This document shows positions 53,769-62,714 of a stretch of 64,000 bases of DNA, in pieces. The notes under the pieces were generated by a model. It made no database searches and had not been told where the DNA came from. It saw only the letters and a program-made list of their open reading frames with translations. This DNA comes from Sulfitobacter sp. EhC04. Lineage in GTDB: Bacteria; Pseudomonadota; Alphaproteobacteria; Rhodobacterales; Rhodobacteraceae. How positions within the stretch are numbered: position 1 is the stretch's first letter; each line of letters starts with the position of its first letter. The stretch spans positions 62,001 through 126,000 of the forward strand of contig NZ_LXYI01000009.1 of assembly GCF_001650875.1 (NCBI RefSeq), written 5' to 3'. A program made the position numbers and the translations under genes.

Positions 53769-53966
53769 TGTGGAACGCCGCGCATCCTTGACTCAATGGG
53801 GCCTTTTTTGGATTCCTGCCTAGGGGCGGCATCATGCAATATTGGCCCAAAACATCGAGTGTTTCCGATCCGGACCGGACGTTGGGTGCCGTGTGGGGCA
53901 AGGTCCAGTTCGTGGACTTTGTTGCGGTGCCATTGGCGCGGTGCCTACCCCCAAGCGCCTCCGCCC

Positions 53967-54112
53967 GGCGTCAGCCGGGCATCGCCCGACCTCCCCCCGG
54001 AGGGCGATTTTGCACCGTCAGCCAAGCCATGATCCGGTCTGCGGGCTGAAACGTTTCCCATCACATACAGGTCTGGAACGCCCTCCAGGTCGGGCGATAC
54101 CCGGCTGACGCC
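53967..54112. repeat. 146-bp element bounded by 26-bp inverted repeats
   Basis: GGCGTCAGCCGGG... at 53967-53992 recurs inverted at 54087-54112 with 25 of 26 identical bases, 94 bp apart. A CCCCCCGGAGGGCGATTTTG segment follows the left arm. It resembles intergenic repeats I associate with Roseobacter-group genomes, but no family is assigned. Confidence 0.65.
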
Positions 54113-54308
54113 TCATGTCACTCTGGGACTCCTTCCCGCCATTCCCCACAACCTGCACGAAGGCCCGGCTTCCAAACTTCGGTCAGCTTATGACGTGAAG
54201 GCCAAAGCCGTCTAACGTTCAGCAGCCGGACAGCCATATCGCCGAGATCATGCGCCTGGGTCACAAACCTGATGATCAGGTCGTTTTCGTGTGACGTTCA
54301 AGATCTAG

Positions 54309-54571
54309 GGCCTGTGGACATTCATCTTCCACCACCCGTTTCAGTCCAAAATTGCTCAGTTCCAGGCAAGAGAGCACAGGAATGGCCAGCTATTTCAAGC
54401 TCTCTTAACGCAGAAGTGGGCAATTTTGGCGAAACCCCTGCGGGGCACGGCGGATTTTGCCTCTGCCATCTCGGATTTTCGCTACCAATGATCACATTGC
54501 TGCGCTCAAATCAGAGCGCCAGCGGCAAAATCCGACTCGCGCGGGTGGCGGAAGATGAATGCCCACAGGCC
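54309..54571. mobile_element. MITE-like element, 263 bp, 30-bp terminal inverted repeats, CTAG flanks
   Basis: The left end GGCCTGTGGACATTCATCTT (54309 on) and the right end (reverse complement from 54571) match over 30 bp at 28 positions. Both ends are flanked by CTAG (54305-54308 and 54572-54575), which looks like a 4-bp target duplication and is typical of IS5-family (IS427-group) insertions. No transposase is encoded, so it is a non-autonomous element or a deleted insertion sequence. Inner inverted segments CGGATTTTGCC/GGCAAAATCCG are also present. Confidence 0.8.
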
Positions 54572-54736
54572 CTAGGCTCAATGGGGCCCTGAGCAAGAAC
54601 CGCTTTTCCGGCAAATATCTTCAATCAGCGTCACAAGAACGAAACAAACCGCATGGTACTGCGGGCTGCGGGGTGACACTGCGCTTCAAGACCCCTACAT
54701 AGGCGGCACGCCCACCCGGATTCGGAGCTGCTCCCC

Positions 54737-56245
54737 GTGACCAATCCCACCGCCAAGATCATGCCCCCTGCCCATCCTTTCGACACCTCGTACCTTCGCG
54801 ATGGCGATGACGACGACAAACTGAAGGAGGAATGCGGCATCTTTGGCGTGGTCGGCGTGGCCGACGCCTCCAATTTCGTCGCGCTGGGGCTGCATGCCCT
54901 GCAACATCGCGGCCAGGAGGCGGGCGGCATCGTCTCTTACCAGTCAGAGGCCGGGTTTCAATCCGCACGGCGGTTTGGCTATGTGCGCGACAATTTCACC
55001 AGCCAGGCGGTGATGGAAACACTGCCCGGCGAGCTGGCCATCGGCCATGTGCGTTATTCCACCACCGGGTCCAAGGGGCAGACAGCGATTCGCGACGTGC
55101 AGCCCTTTTTTGGCGAATTCGCCATGGGCGGGGCGGCGATTGCCCATAACGGCAATATCACCAATGCCAACGCCCTGCGCCGCGAGCTGATCGAGCGCGG
55201 CTCGATCTTTCAGTCCTCCTCGGACAGCGAATGCATCATCCATCTGATGGCGCGGTCCCTGCAACGCAACATCCCCGAACGGATGGAAGACGCCCTGCGC
55301 CGGGTCGAAGGCGCGTTTTCCATCGTCGCCATGACCCGGACCAAGCTGATCGGCGTGCGCGACCCGCTGGGCGTGCGCCCGCTGGTGCTGGGCCGCGTCG
55401 GCGACGGCTGGGCGCTCAGCTCGGAAACCTGCGCGCTGGACATCATCGGCGCGGAGTTCGTGCGCGAGATCGAACCCGGCGAGATGGTGGTGATCACCGC
55501 CAGCGGCGTGGAAAGCCATTTCCCCTTCCGCCGCCAGTCACCCCGTTTCTGCATTTTCGAACATGTCTATTTCAGCCGCCCCGACAGCATTCTGGGGGGC
55601 CGCAGCGTCTATGAAACCCGCGAGGCGATTGGCCGCGAACTGGCCAAGGAAAGCCCGGTGGAGGCCGATCTGGTCTGCCCGGTGCCCGACAGTGGCACGC
55701 CCGCCGCCATCGGCTACAGCCTAGAATCCGGCATTCCCTATGCCATGGGGATCATCCGCAACCAGTACATGGGCCGCACCTTTATTGAACCGACAGAGCA
55801 GATCCGCAACATGGGCGTGCGTCTGAAGCTGAACGTCAACCGCGCCCTGATCAAGGGCAAGCGGGTGATCCTGGTGGATGACAGCGTGGTGCGTGGCACC
55901 ACCAGCCGCAAGATCAAGGAAATGATCCTGGATGCGGGTGCTGCCGAGGTCCATTTCCGCATCGCCAGCCCGCCCACGGCCTGGCCCTGTTTCTATGGCG
56001 TTGACACGCCGCAGCGCGAAAAACTGCTGGCCGCGACCATGTCCGAAGACGAGATGTGCAAACATCTCGCGGTGGATTCCCTGCGCTTTATCTCGCTTGA
56101 CGGTCTGTACCGGGCCGTGGGTGAGGCTGAAGGGCGCAATGCCAAATGCCCGCAGTATTGTGATGCCTGTTTTTCCGGGGAATACCCCGTGACCCCGGCG
56201 GACAAGATCAAGGAAGGCTTCAAGATGAAGACGGCGGCAGAGTAA
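54737..56245 (+). CDS. purF: Amidophosphoribosyltransferase
   Basis: The 502-residue enzyme makes phosphoribosylamine from PRPP and glutamine, the first step of purine synthesis. The N-terminal nucleophile domain begins at Cys33 in EECGIFGVVGVADAS, after a 32-residue propeptide rich in Asp that would have to be removed. The PRPP loop VILVDDSVVRGTTSRK is present. C-terminal cysteines in CDACFSGEYP, with two others upstream, match the iron-sulfur form of the enzyme (Bacillus type). A GTG start is used; an internal ATG at codon 9 is also possible. Confidence 0.96.
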   Translation: MTNPTAKIMPPAHPFDTSYLRDGDDDDKLKEECGIFGVVGVADASNFVALGLHALQHRGQEAGGIVSYQSEAGFQSARRFGYVRDNFTSQAVMETLPGELAIGHVRYSTTGSKGQTAIRDVQPFFGEFAMGGAAIAHNGNITNANALRRELIERGSIFQSSSDSECIIHLMARSLQRNIPERMEDALRRVEGAFSIVAMTRTKLIGVRDPLGVRPLVLGRVGDGWALSSETCALDIIGAEFVREIEPGEMVVITASGVESHFPFRRQSPRFCIFEHVYFSRPDSILGGRSVYETREAIGRELAKESPVEADLVCPVPDSGTPAAIGYSLESGIPYAMGIIRNQYMGRTFIEPTEQIRNMGVRLKLNVNRALIKGKRVILVDDSVVRGTTSRKIKEMILDAGAAEVHFRIASPPTAWPCFYGVDTPQREKLLAATMSEDEMCKHLAVDSLRFISLDGLYRAVGEAEGRNAKCPQYCDACFSGEYPVTPADKIKEGFKMKTAAE

Positions 56246-56288
56246 CCTGCTGCCATTTTCTGTCATGAGGTCCTGCCATGATGGCGGG

Positions 56289-56711
56289 ATGGACCACGCC
56301 CCTGCCCCGCTTCTTTCTGTCCTGACCACCTGGTCCGAGCCTGCGCGCGATGCGCTTTGGGCCTGTCGGGGCCTGTTTCACGTCGCGGCAGAACAGGCGG
56401 AAATCGGGCCGCTGGACGAAAGCCTGAAATGGGGCCAGCCCGCATGGCGGCCCCGCGCGCCGCGCACCGGCAGCACCCTGCGGATGGGCTGGTCGGCGGG
56501 TCAGCCACAAAACCTGCTGCTCTTCGTTGATTGCAAGACCGATCTGGCCGCAAGGATGCGCGAGATCTACCCGGACCTTGGTGTAAACGACGGACGGCGA
56601 CAGATCGCGTTGGATCTGGGCCGCCCCCTGCCGGAACAACCCATCGCCCATCTGGCGCAGATGACCTTCTGCTACCATCTGTCGCGCCGTGCAGCCCGGA
56701 CCGTAGGCTAA
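56289..56711 (+). CDS. DUF1801 domain-containing protein
   Basis: The 140-residue protein has DUF1801-like features: LDESLKWGQPAWRP, NLLLFVDCKTDLAARMREIYPDL and ALDLGRPLPEQPIAHLAQMTFCYH. Its function is unknown. The ATG at 56289 is used because the domain begins soon after. It is 43 bp after purF and may be co-transcribed. Confidence 0.75.
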   Translation: MDHAPAPLLSVLTTWSEPARDALWACRGLFHVAAEQAEIGPLDESLKWGQPAWRPRAPRTGSTLRMGWSAGQPQNLLLFVDCKTDLAARMREIYPDLGVNDGRRQIALDLGRPLPEQPIAHLAQMTFCYHLSRRAARTVG

Positions 56712-56837
56712 AGGCCGCGCAGCCCTCGGCAGGGCTTGGCTGATCGGATGGCACCCCCTTCTCCTTGCCGTACAGCCTTGTTAGCTGGCCGTTCACCGAC
56801 GAATCGGCAACCCGCGCATGCCGCGAAAAGGCACACC

Positions 56838-57104
56838 ATGAGCAGCACAGAGAAACAGCAACCCACCCCCGCGAAAGTGGCCGAGATCGCCACCACAGAG
56901 GCCCGGCTGGCCCGGACCGCCCTGATCGGCATTTTCGGCAGCGCCGCCGCCCCCGGCGCGCTGGTGCGCACCCCCAACGGCAAGATCGCCCGCGTCGGTG
57001 TTGGCGACAAGGTCGCAGGCGGCACCGTTGCCGCCATCGGCGATGACCAGTTGGTGCTGAACATGGGCAGCCGGACCAAGTCGCTGAAACTGCCGCGAGG
57101 CTAA
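56838..57104 (+). CDS. Small hypothetical protein with pilus-assembly/secretion-type beta domain
   Basis: The 88-residue protein has a short variable N-terminus (MSSTEKQQPTPAKV) and a core GALVRTPNGKIARVGVGDKVAGGTVAAIGDDQLVLNMG that resembles the small beta domain of PilP and type II secretion protein C. There is no membrane segment, so it is probably soluble. It stands alone between the DUF1801 gene and a repeat element. Function unknown. Confidence 0.6.
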   Translation: MSSTEKQQPTPAKVAEIATTEARLARTALIGIFGSAAAPGALVRTPNGKIARVGVGDKVAGGTVAAIGDDQLVLNMGSRTKSLKLPRG

Positions 57105-57203
57105 GCGCCCCGCCTTGAACTTGAATCGCCAATACCCTGCCGCGCTGCGCGCTCTCGGGATATTGGCGATGGGGTATGCTTCAGGTTAAAGGCGGGACGC
57201 TGT
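57105..57203 (-). repeat. 99-bp palindromic dispersed repeat, copy B
   Basis: This is the second copy of the repeat at 34659-34757, in the opposite orientation (91 of 99 identical). It starts immediately after the stop of the small hypothetical gene (57104), so it may also act as that gene's transcription end. Confidence 0.85.
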
Positions 57204-57239
57204 AGTGCAACTATTGACGGCGCGCGCGCGGCAAGGCAC

Positions 57240-57884
57240 ATGGCCACCATGACAAAAACCGCATTGATCACCGGCGCGTCGCGCGGCCTGGGTGCCGCGC
57301 TGGCAGAGGCGCTTTGCCCCACCCATCACATCATCGCCGTGGGCCGCACCACCGGCGCGCTTGAGGAACTGGATGACCGCATCCAGGCCAGGGGCGGTGC
57401 CGCGACACTTGCACCGATGGATGTCGCCACGCCCGAAGCCATGGCGGTGCTCTGCCGGGGCATTCACGACCGCTGGGGCAGGCTGGACCTGTGGCTGCAC
57501 TGCGCCATCCACGCGGCCCCGCTGGCCCCCGCCGATCATGTCGATGCGAAGGACATGGAGAAATCGGTGGCCTGCAATGTCACCGCCACGGCCACCCTTA
57601 TCACCTATGTCGCGCCGTTGCTGGGGCAGTCGGGTCAGGCGGTCTTTTTCGATGATCCGCGCGCGGGAGAGAAGTTTTTTGGCGCCTATGGTGCCAGCAA
57701 GGCGGCGCAGATCGCGCTGGCACGGTCCTGGGCGGCAGAGGCGGCAAAGAACGGGCCAAAGGTGCATATCCTGACCCCGGACCCGATGCCCACCGCCACC
57801 CGCGCCAGGTTCTTCCCGGGCGAGGAGCGCAGCAATCTGGCCGATCCGCATGGACAGGCCGCTGCGGTAATCGCGCAACTCTAG
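57240..57884 (+). CDS. SDR family NAD(P)-dependent oxidoreductase
   Basis: The 214-residue protein has the SDR cofactor loop [19 protein letters not shown] and [19 protein letters not shown] with the Tyr-x-x-x-Lys pair, but the NAG motif is replaced by [10 protein letters not shown] and the usual catalytic serine stretch reads VFFDDPRAG. This is a shortened, divergent SDR of uncertain activity. The start may be the ATG at 57240 or at 57249; neither has a strong ribosome-binding site. Confidence 0.8.
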   Translation: MATMTKTALITGASRGLGAALAEALCPTHHIIAVGRTTGALEELDDRIQARGGAATLAPMDVATPEAMAVLCRGIHDRWGRLDLWLHCAIHAAPLAPADHVDAKDMEKSVACNVTATATLITYVAPLLGQSGQAVFFDDPRAGEKFFGAYGASKAAQIALARSWAAEAAKNGPKVHILTPDPMPTATRARFFPGEERSNLADPHGQAAAVIAQL

Positions 57885-57964
57885 GCACCCCTCCTTTTTC
57901 AATCGACCCGCCCTGTCCTTGCCGCCCGCGCGACCCTCGCCTATCAAGGGCAAAAGGGCTTTCC

Positions 57965-58750
57965 ATGCGCATTCTCATCACAAACGACGACGGCATCGCC
58001 GCACCCGGCCTCAAGGTTCTGGCCCGTATTGCCACTGAACTGGCGGGCAATGGCGGCGAGGTCTGGACCGTGGCACCCGCGTTCGAGCAGTCGGGCGTGG
58101 GCCATTGCATCAACTACGTCAAACCCACGATGATCAGCGAATTGGGGCCGCGCCGCTATGCGGCCGAAGGCTCGCCCGCCGATTGCGTGTTGATCGGCGT
58201 TCATGACGTGATGAAATCCGCCCTGCCCGACCTGGTGCTGTCGGGGGTGAACCGGGGCAACAACTCGGCCGAGAACACGTTGTACTCCGGCACCATCGGC
58301 GGTGCGATGGAAGCGGCGTTGCAGGGCTTTCCCGCCATCGCGCTGTCGCAGTACTTTGGCCCCGCGAACCGCGACCTGGACGACCCGTTCGAGGCGGCGG
58401 CGACCCATGGCGCGGATGTGATCCGGCGTATCCTTGCGGTCACCCCCGAGGATGAGACCGATTATCGGCTGTTCCACAATGTGAATTTCCCCCCAGTCCC
58501 CGCCAGCGCCGTCAAGGGCACGCGTCTGGCACCCCAGGGCCGCCGCCCCGGTGTGGTTTTCGCGACCGAACCGCATTTGGCCCCCTCGGGCCGCCGGTTT
58601 TCCTGGATAAAGGGGGGCGACCAGCAGGTGATGACCGCCCCCGGTTCCGATGCGGCGGTAAACCTGGAAGGCTATGTCTCGGTCACGCCGATGCGGGCCG
58701 ACCTGACGGCGCATGACATGATGGACAGATTCGCGGGCATCAACACGTGA
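57965..58750 (+). CDS. surE: 5'/3'-nucleotidase SurE
   Basis: The 261-residue phosphatase releases phosphate from nucleoside monophosphates. It has the metal-binding N-terminus [15 protein letters not shown] (tandem Asp), [14 protein letters not shown], and [27 protein letters not shown]. It overlaps pcm by 4 bp (GTGA). The surE-pcm-NlpD-like order is classical. Confidence 0.97.
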   Translation: MRILITNDDGIAAPGLKVLARIATELAGNGGEVWTVAPAFEQSGVGHCINYVKPTMISELGPRRYAAEGSPADCVLIGVHDVMKSALPDLVLSGVNRGNNSAENTLYSGTIGGAMEAALQGFPAIALSQYFGPANRDLDDPFEAAATHGADVIRRILAVTPEDETDYRLFHNVNFPPVPASAVKGTRLAPQGRRPGVVFATEPHLAPSGRRFSWIKGGDQQVMTAPGSDAAVNLEGYVSVTPMRADLTAHDMMDRFAGINT

Positions 58751-59403
58751 CCGATGAGGAACTGACAGAAGCCGAACGCAAGATGCAGTTTCTCTATGCC
58801 CTGCGCTCCAAGGGGGTGACGGACACCCGCGTACTGAACGCGATGGAAACCGTCGATCGCGGTCCCTTCATCAAGGGACTGTTCGCGCAACGTGCCTATG
58901 AGGACATGCCGCTGCCCATCGCCTGCGGCCAGACCATCAGCCAGCCTTCGGTCGTGGGGCTGATGACGCAGGCGCTTGAGGTCTCGCCCCGCGACAAGGT
59001 GCTGGAGATCGGCACCGGGTCGGGCTATCAGGCGGCAATTCTGAGCAAGCTGGCGCGCCGGGTCTATACCATCGACCGGCACCGCAGGCTGGTCCACGAG
59101 GCCCGCGCGATATTCGAGCAGATGGATCTGAACAACATCACCGCGATCACGGCGGATGGCAGTTTCGGACTGACCGAACAGGCCCCCTTTGACCGCATCA
59201 TCGTGACCGCCGCCGCCGAAGACCCGCCCAGCCCGCTGCTGGCGCAGCTCAAGGTGGGGGGCATCATGGTGCTGCCGGTGGGCCAGTCGGACACCGTTCA
59301 GCACTTGATCCGTGTGCGGAAAACCGCTCAGGGCCTTGAATATGACGAAATGAGGGCCGTTCGCTTCGTTCCGCTGCTCGAAGGGTTGGGCAAGGACACA
59401 TAA
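58747..59403 (+). CDS. pcm: Protein-L-isoaspartate O-methyltransferase
   Basis: The 218-residue repair methyltransferase recognises damaged isoaspartyl residues. It has MEDMPLPIA-like ([27 protein letters not shown]), the SAM loop [15 protein letters not shown] and [24 protein letters not shown]. It uses a GTG start overlapping the surE stop. Confidence 0.97.
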   Translation: MTDEELTEAERKMQFLYALRSKGVTDTRVLNAMETVDRGPFIKGLFAQRAYEDMPLPIACGQTISQPSVVGLMTQALEVSPRDKVLEIGTGSGYQAAILSKLARRVYTIDRHRRLVHEARAIFEQMDLNNITAITADGSFGLTEQAPFDRIIVTAAAEDPPSPLLAQLKVGGIMVLPVGQSDTVQHLIRVRKTAQGLEYDEMRAVRFVPLLEGLGKDT

Positions 59404-59465
59404 TTGCGCTATAAGTGCGGCAAATCCCCGGATTTACACGGGGGGAGATAGATGAGGACATGCAG

Positions 59466-60695
59466 ATGCGCCATTCATTCATGCGCCGCCCCGTGCGGCT
59501 GAGCTTTCTGGCCGGGTCCAGCGCCATGTTGCTAAGCGCCTGCGCGGGCCAGCCGCTGGACTTTGACCTGCGCGGGAATCTCGGCACCTTCACCACGGCA
59601 CAGGCCGCGACAGCACCCCTGGCGGACCGGCCCAGCCCGGACAGCCGTGGTGTGATTTCCTATCCGAATTACCAGGTCGCGGTGGCCCGGCGCGGCGATA
59701 CGCTGGCCGATGTGGCCGCGCGCGTGGGGGCCAGCACCTCGCAACTGGCCAGCTACAACGGCATCGACCCATCGGTGAAGCTGCGCAAGGACGAGATCAT
59801 CGCCCTGCCCAACCGCGTTGCTGAACCCTCTGCCGCAACCGGTGCCGCGGCTGGGCCGGTGGATATTTCGTCACTGGCAGGCAGCGCGATTGATCGTGCC
59901 CCCACCGCTCCCGGTGTTCAGACCGCGACGCTGGCACCGGCCAGCCCCGCACCCGCCGCCGCCGTGCAATCGGCCAGGGAACCGATCCGCCACCGCGTTG
60001 AGCGGGGCGAGACGGCCTATACCGTGGCGCGGCTCTATTCCGTGCCGGTCAAGGCGCTGGCGGAATGGAACGGGCTGGGCGCGGATTTTGCGGTGCGCGA
60101 AGGTCAGTTCCTGTTGATCCCGGTGCCGCAGCAGAACCCGCCAAAGCGCAGCACCGCCGTGACGGCAACCCCGGCGGCTGTACCTGCCCCCGACACCACC
60201 CTGCCGGGTCAGGGCAGCCCGACACCGACACCGCCATCGGCCAAGACGGCCCTGCCCCAGGATGACACAGCCAAGCCGCTGCCCCCCGCCGCCACACCGC
60301 AGAAACCGGTCGCGGACGTTGGCAAGACGACGGCCACCACGGCCAAGGCCAAGATGACAACCCCGGTTCAGGGCAGCATCATTCGCGGCTATGCCAAGGG
60401 CAAGAATGAAGGCATCAACATCAAGGCGGCCGCCGGTGCCCCGGTCAAGGCCGCCGATTCCGGCACCGTTGCCGCCATCACCAAAAGCGCCGAGGGCGTG
60501 CCGATTGTGGTGGTCCGGCATGAGGGCAACCTGTTGACGGTCTATGCCAATGTGGCCAGCGTCAGCGTTGCCAAGGGCGACAATGTGGCGCGCGGCCAGC
60601 AGATTGCCAAGCTGCGCGGCGGCGACGACGCCTATGTTCATTTCGAGGTGCGCAAGGGTTTTGAGAGTGTTGACCCTGCCCCCTATCTGAACTGA
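59466..60695 (+). CDS. NlpD-like lipoprotein, LysM and M23-family domains
   Basis: The 409-residue protein has a lipoprotein signal (lipobox MLLSAC) and two LysM domains (VAVARRGDTLADVAARVGAS; HRVERGETAYTVARLYSVP), then a Pro/Thr/Ala-rich linker and a C-terminal M23-like domain with GINIKAAAGAPVKAADSGTV and DAYVHFEVRKG. In active M23 peptidases the last segment is H-x-H; here the first His is Val, or absent (YVHFEV), as in NlpD/EnvC amidase activators. The ATG at 59466 has a GAGG site 8 nt upstream. Likely role: activating cell-wall amidases in division. Follows pcm. Confidence 0.88.
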   Translation: MRHSFMRRPVRLSFLAGSSAMLLSACAGQPLDFDLRGNLGTFTTAQAATAPLADRPSPDSRGVISYPNYQVAVARRGDTLADVAARVGASTSQLASYNGIDPSVKLRKDEIIALPNRVAEPSAATGAAAGPVDISSLAGSAIDRAPTAPGVQTATLAPASPAPAAAVQSAREPIRHRVERGETAYTVARLYSVPVKALAEWNGLGADFAVREGQFLLIPVPQQNPPKRSTAVTATPAAVPAPDTTLPGQGSPTPTPPSAKTALPQDDTAKPLPPAATPQKPVADVGKTTATTAKAKMTTPVQGSIIRGYAKGKNEGINIKAAAGAPVKAADSGTVAAITKSAEGVPIVVVRHEGNLLTVYANVASVSVAKGDNVARGQQIAKLRGGDDAYVHFEVRKGFESVDPAPYLN

Positions 60696-60840
60696 TCAAC
60701 CTGCCGCGCGCCTTTTGGTGTGCGGCAAGATACCTTGAAAATGCCCTGCATTTGTCTCAAATGGCCAGCTTCCGCCGTAAGGCTGCCGCGTTGCGGTATT
60801 AGAAACAATCCGACGCAAATTGTTGCGATTGGATACTCTG

Positions 60841-61869
60841 ATGCCCGTCCACTACGGCTACACGAACACGATCTACGGCACCCAGAGCACGGTCAACGGG
60901 GCCGCGCATAACTATGGGTTCTCGCCTGCAGCAGGCTCAACCTGGCGCTACACCGGGCCGGACACCTATTTCGTGGTCGATGAAAACGACGGTGCGACGC
61001 AGTTCAACGGCGACCCCACGAACGAGGTGGTTTCCGCGCAGGAGCGTTTCGGCGGTTTCGGCCAGCAGACCACGGACGTGGGCGGCACACCGCGGCAGGT
61101 GATCTATGATTATACCTTTACGGTCACCGATGGCACGACAACCTGGCGCGTGGCGGTTATTGATGTCGACCTGAACAACGACAACGACCTGGACGATGCA
61201 AACGAGGATGGTTTTTACCTGGTCTTTCCCGATGGGATGCCGCCGCCAGATACCAACCTCACGGCCAATGGGATCAGCGACAACAGCGACCTGATCCCCC
61301 ATAGCAGCCTCGGCGCCAGTGTGGTGTGCTTTGCCAGCGGCACCCTTATCGAAACGGCAGACGGCCCCGTCGCGGTCGAAGCACTTTGCCCCGGCCAGCT
61401 TGCCCTGACCCGTGACGCCGGGCTGCAACCCATCGCCTGGATCGGTTCGACCACCATTGCGGCGCAGGGGGAACTTGCCCCGATCGTGATCAGCAAAGGC
61501 ACATTGGGCAACAATCGCGATCTGGTTGTTTCGCCGCAACATGCCATCCTGTTGCAGGACTGGCGTGCCGAACTTCTGTTCGGTCAGGAGGAAGTGCTGG
61601 TACGGGCCAAGGACCTGATTGGCCATGACGGCGTTTACCGGCGTCCGGGCGGGATCGTGACCTATCACCACATTCTGTTCGAGGCGCATCACCTGCTGCA
61701 CTCCGAAGGGCTCTGGACCGAAAGCCTGTATCCCGGCGACATGACCCTTCAGTCTGTCAACGACGCCGCCGGAGAGGAGATCAGAAAGCTGTTTCCCGAC
61801 CTCGCGGCCTATGGCCCCAAGGTCGCCCCCTGCCTGCGCGCCTATGAGGCCGGTCTGCTGGCGGCCTGA
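60841..61869 (+). CDS. Hint-domain (hedgehog/intein-type) protein
   Basis: The 342-residue protein has an N-terminal region (residues about 1-150) rich in Asn, Asp, Gly and Thr with a repeating VDLNNDNDLDDANEDG calcium-binding-like segment. A Hint domain begins near residue 160: VVCFASGTLIETADGPVAVEAL, WIGSTTI and SPQHAILLQDWRAEL with the conserved His. Such proteins are common in marine alphaproteobacteria and are often secreted; autocleavage is possible because the Cys and His are present. No signal peptide is visible and the start (ATG at 60841) has a weak ribosome-binding site. Confidence 0.8.
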   Translation: MPVHYGYTNTIYGTQSTVNGAAHNYGFSPAAGSTWRYTGPDTYFVVDENDGATQFNGDPTNEVVSAQERFGGFGQQTTDVGGTPRQVIYDYTFTVTDGTTTWRVAVIDVDLNNDNDLDDANEDGFYLVFPDGMPPPDTNLTANGISDNSDLIPHSSLGASVVCFASGTLIETADGPVAVEALCPGQLALTRDAGLQPIAWIGSTTIAAQGELAPIVISKGTLGNNRDLVVSPQHAILLQDWRAELLFGQEEVLVRAKDLIGHDGVYRRPGGIVTYHHILFEAHHLLHSEGLWTESLYPGDMTLQSVNDAAGEEIRKLFPDLAAYGPKVAPCLRAYEAGLLAA

Positions 61870-61871
61870 AG

Positions 61872-62714
61872 TCAGGCGACCTGGACGCCCTTGCGGCCTG
61901 CAAGGTCGGTGAAATACTGCCAGGCCACCCGGCCCGACCGCGACCCGCGCGTGGCCTGCCATTCGACAGCCTCGGCGTGCAGGGTCTCTGCGTCGATCTC
62001 GACCCCATAGGCATCGCAATAGCCCCGGATCATCGCCAGGTATTGATCCTGATCGCAGGCGTGAAACCCCAGCCAGAGGCCAAAACGGTCTGACAGGGAA
62101 ACCTTTTCCTCTACCGCCTCCGCCGGGTTGATGGCGCTGCCGCGTTCGTTTTCGATCATGTCGCGCGGCATCAGGTGGCGGCGGTTGGAGGTGGCATAAA
62201 GCACGACATTGTCGGGCCGCCCTTCGATACCGCCATCCAGCACGGCCTTGAGCGACTTGTAATGCGCATCATCATGACCAAAGCTGAGGTCATCGCAGAA
62301 CAGGATGAACCGTTGCGACGCACCGCGCAGCAGGTTCAGCAACCGCCCCACCGACGGCAGGTCCTCGCGTTGCAGTTCGACCATGCGCAGCGCCTCGTGC
62401 GACGCATGAACATCGGCGTGTATCGCCTTTACAAGGCTGGATTTTCCCATCCCCCGCGCGCCCCAAAGCAGCGCGTTGTTGGCGGGCAGACCAGCAGCGA
62501 ACTGCCGTGTGTTGGCCAGCAGCGTATCGCGCGACCGGTCGACGCCGATCAGCAGGTCCAGCGCCACGCGGGAGACATTCTGCACAGGTTCCAGCCGATC
62601 CGGCCCGGTGTGCCAGACAAAGGCCGCCGCCGCGTTGAAATCAGGTGTGGGCAGCGGCGCCGGTGCCATACGTTCCAGCGCCGCTGCAATACGGTCAAGC
62701 GGGTCGTCTATCAC
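61872..62714 (-). CDS. DUF815 family AAA+ ATP-binding protein
   Basis: The 280-residue protein has the ATPase loop NNALLWGARGMGKSSLVKAIHAD near residue 80, the Walker B RFILFCDDLSFGHDD, and the VVLYATSNRRHLMPRDM sensor region, all of the DUF815 family. Function is unknown. Its start overlaps the tatC stop by 4 bp (ATGA), so it is the last gene of the tatB-tatC operon. It faces the Hint-domain gene with 2 bp between stops. Confidence 0.9.
   Translation of the reverse strand: MIDDPLDRIAAALERMAPAPLPTPDFNAAAAFVWHTGPDRLEPVQNVSRVALDLLIGVDRSRDTLLANTRQFAAGLPANNALLWGARGMGKSSLVKAIHADVHASHEALRMVELQREDLPSVGRLLNLLRGASQRFILFCDDLSFGHDDAHYKSLKAVLDGGIEGRPDNVVLYATSNRRHLMPRDMIENERGSAINPAEAVEEKVSLSDRFGLWLGFHACDQDQYLAMIRGYCDAYGVEIDAETLHAEAVEWQATRGSRSGRVAWQYFTDLAGRKGVQVA

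Larger units (their letters stand above)
53769..54736. other. Gene-free region between histidine kinase and purF
   Basis: No convincing gene is found in these 968 bp; short open frames have no recognisable domains or ribosome-binding sites. The region contains an inverted-repeat element (53967-54112) and a MITE-like element (54309-54571), and then about 160 bp of leader before purF. A short frame near 54222-54295 (HIAEIMRLGHKPDDQVVFV) could be a gene fragment but is too short to judge. Confidence 0.7.
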
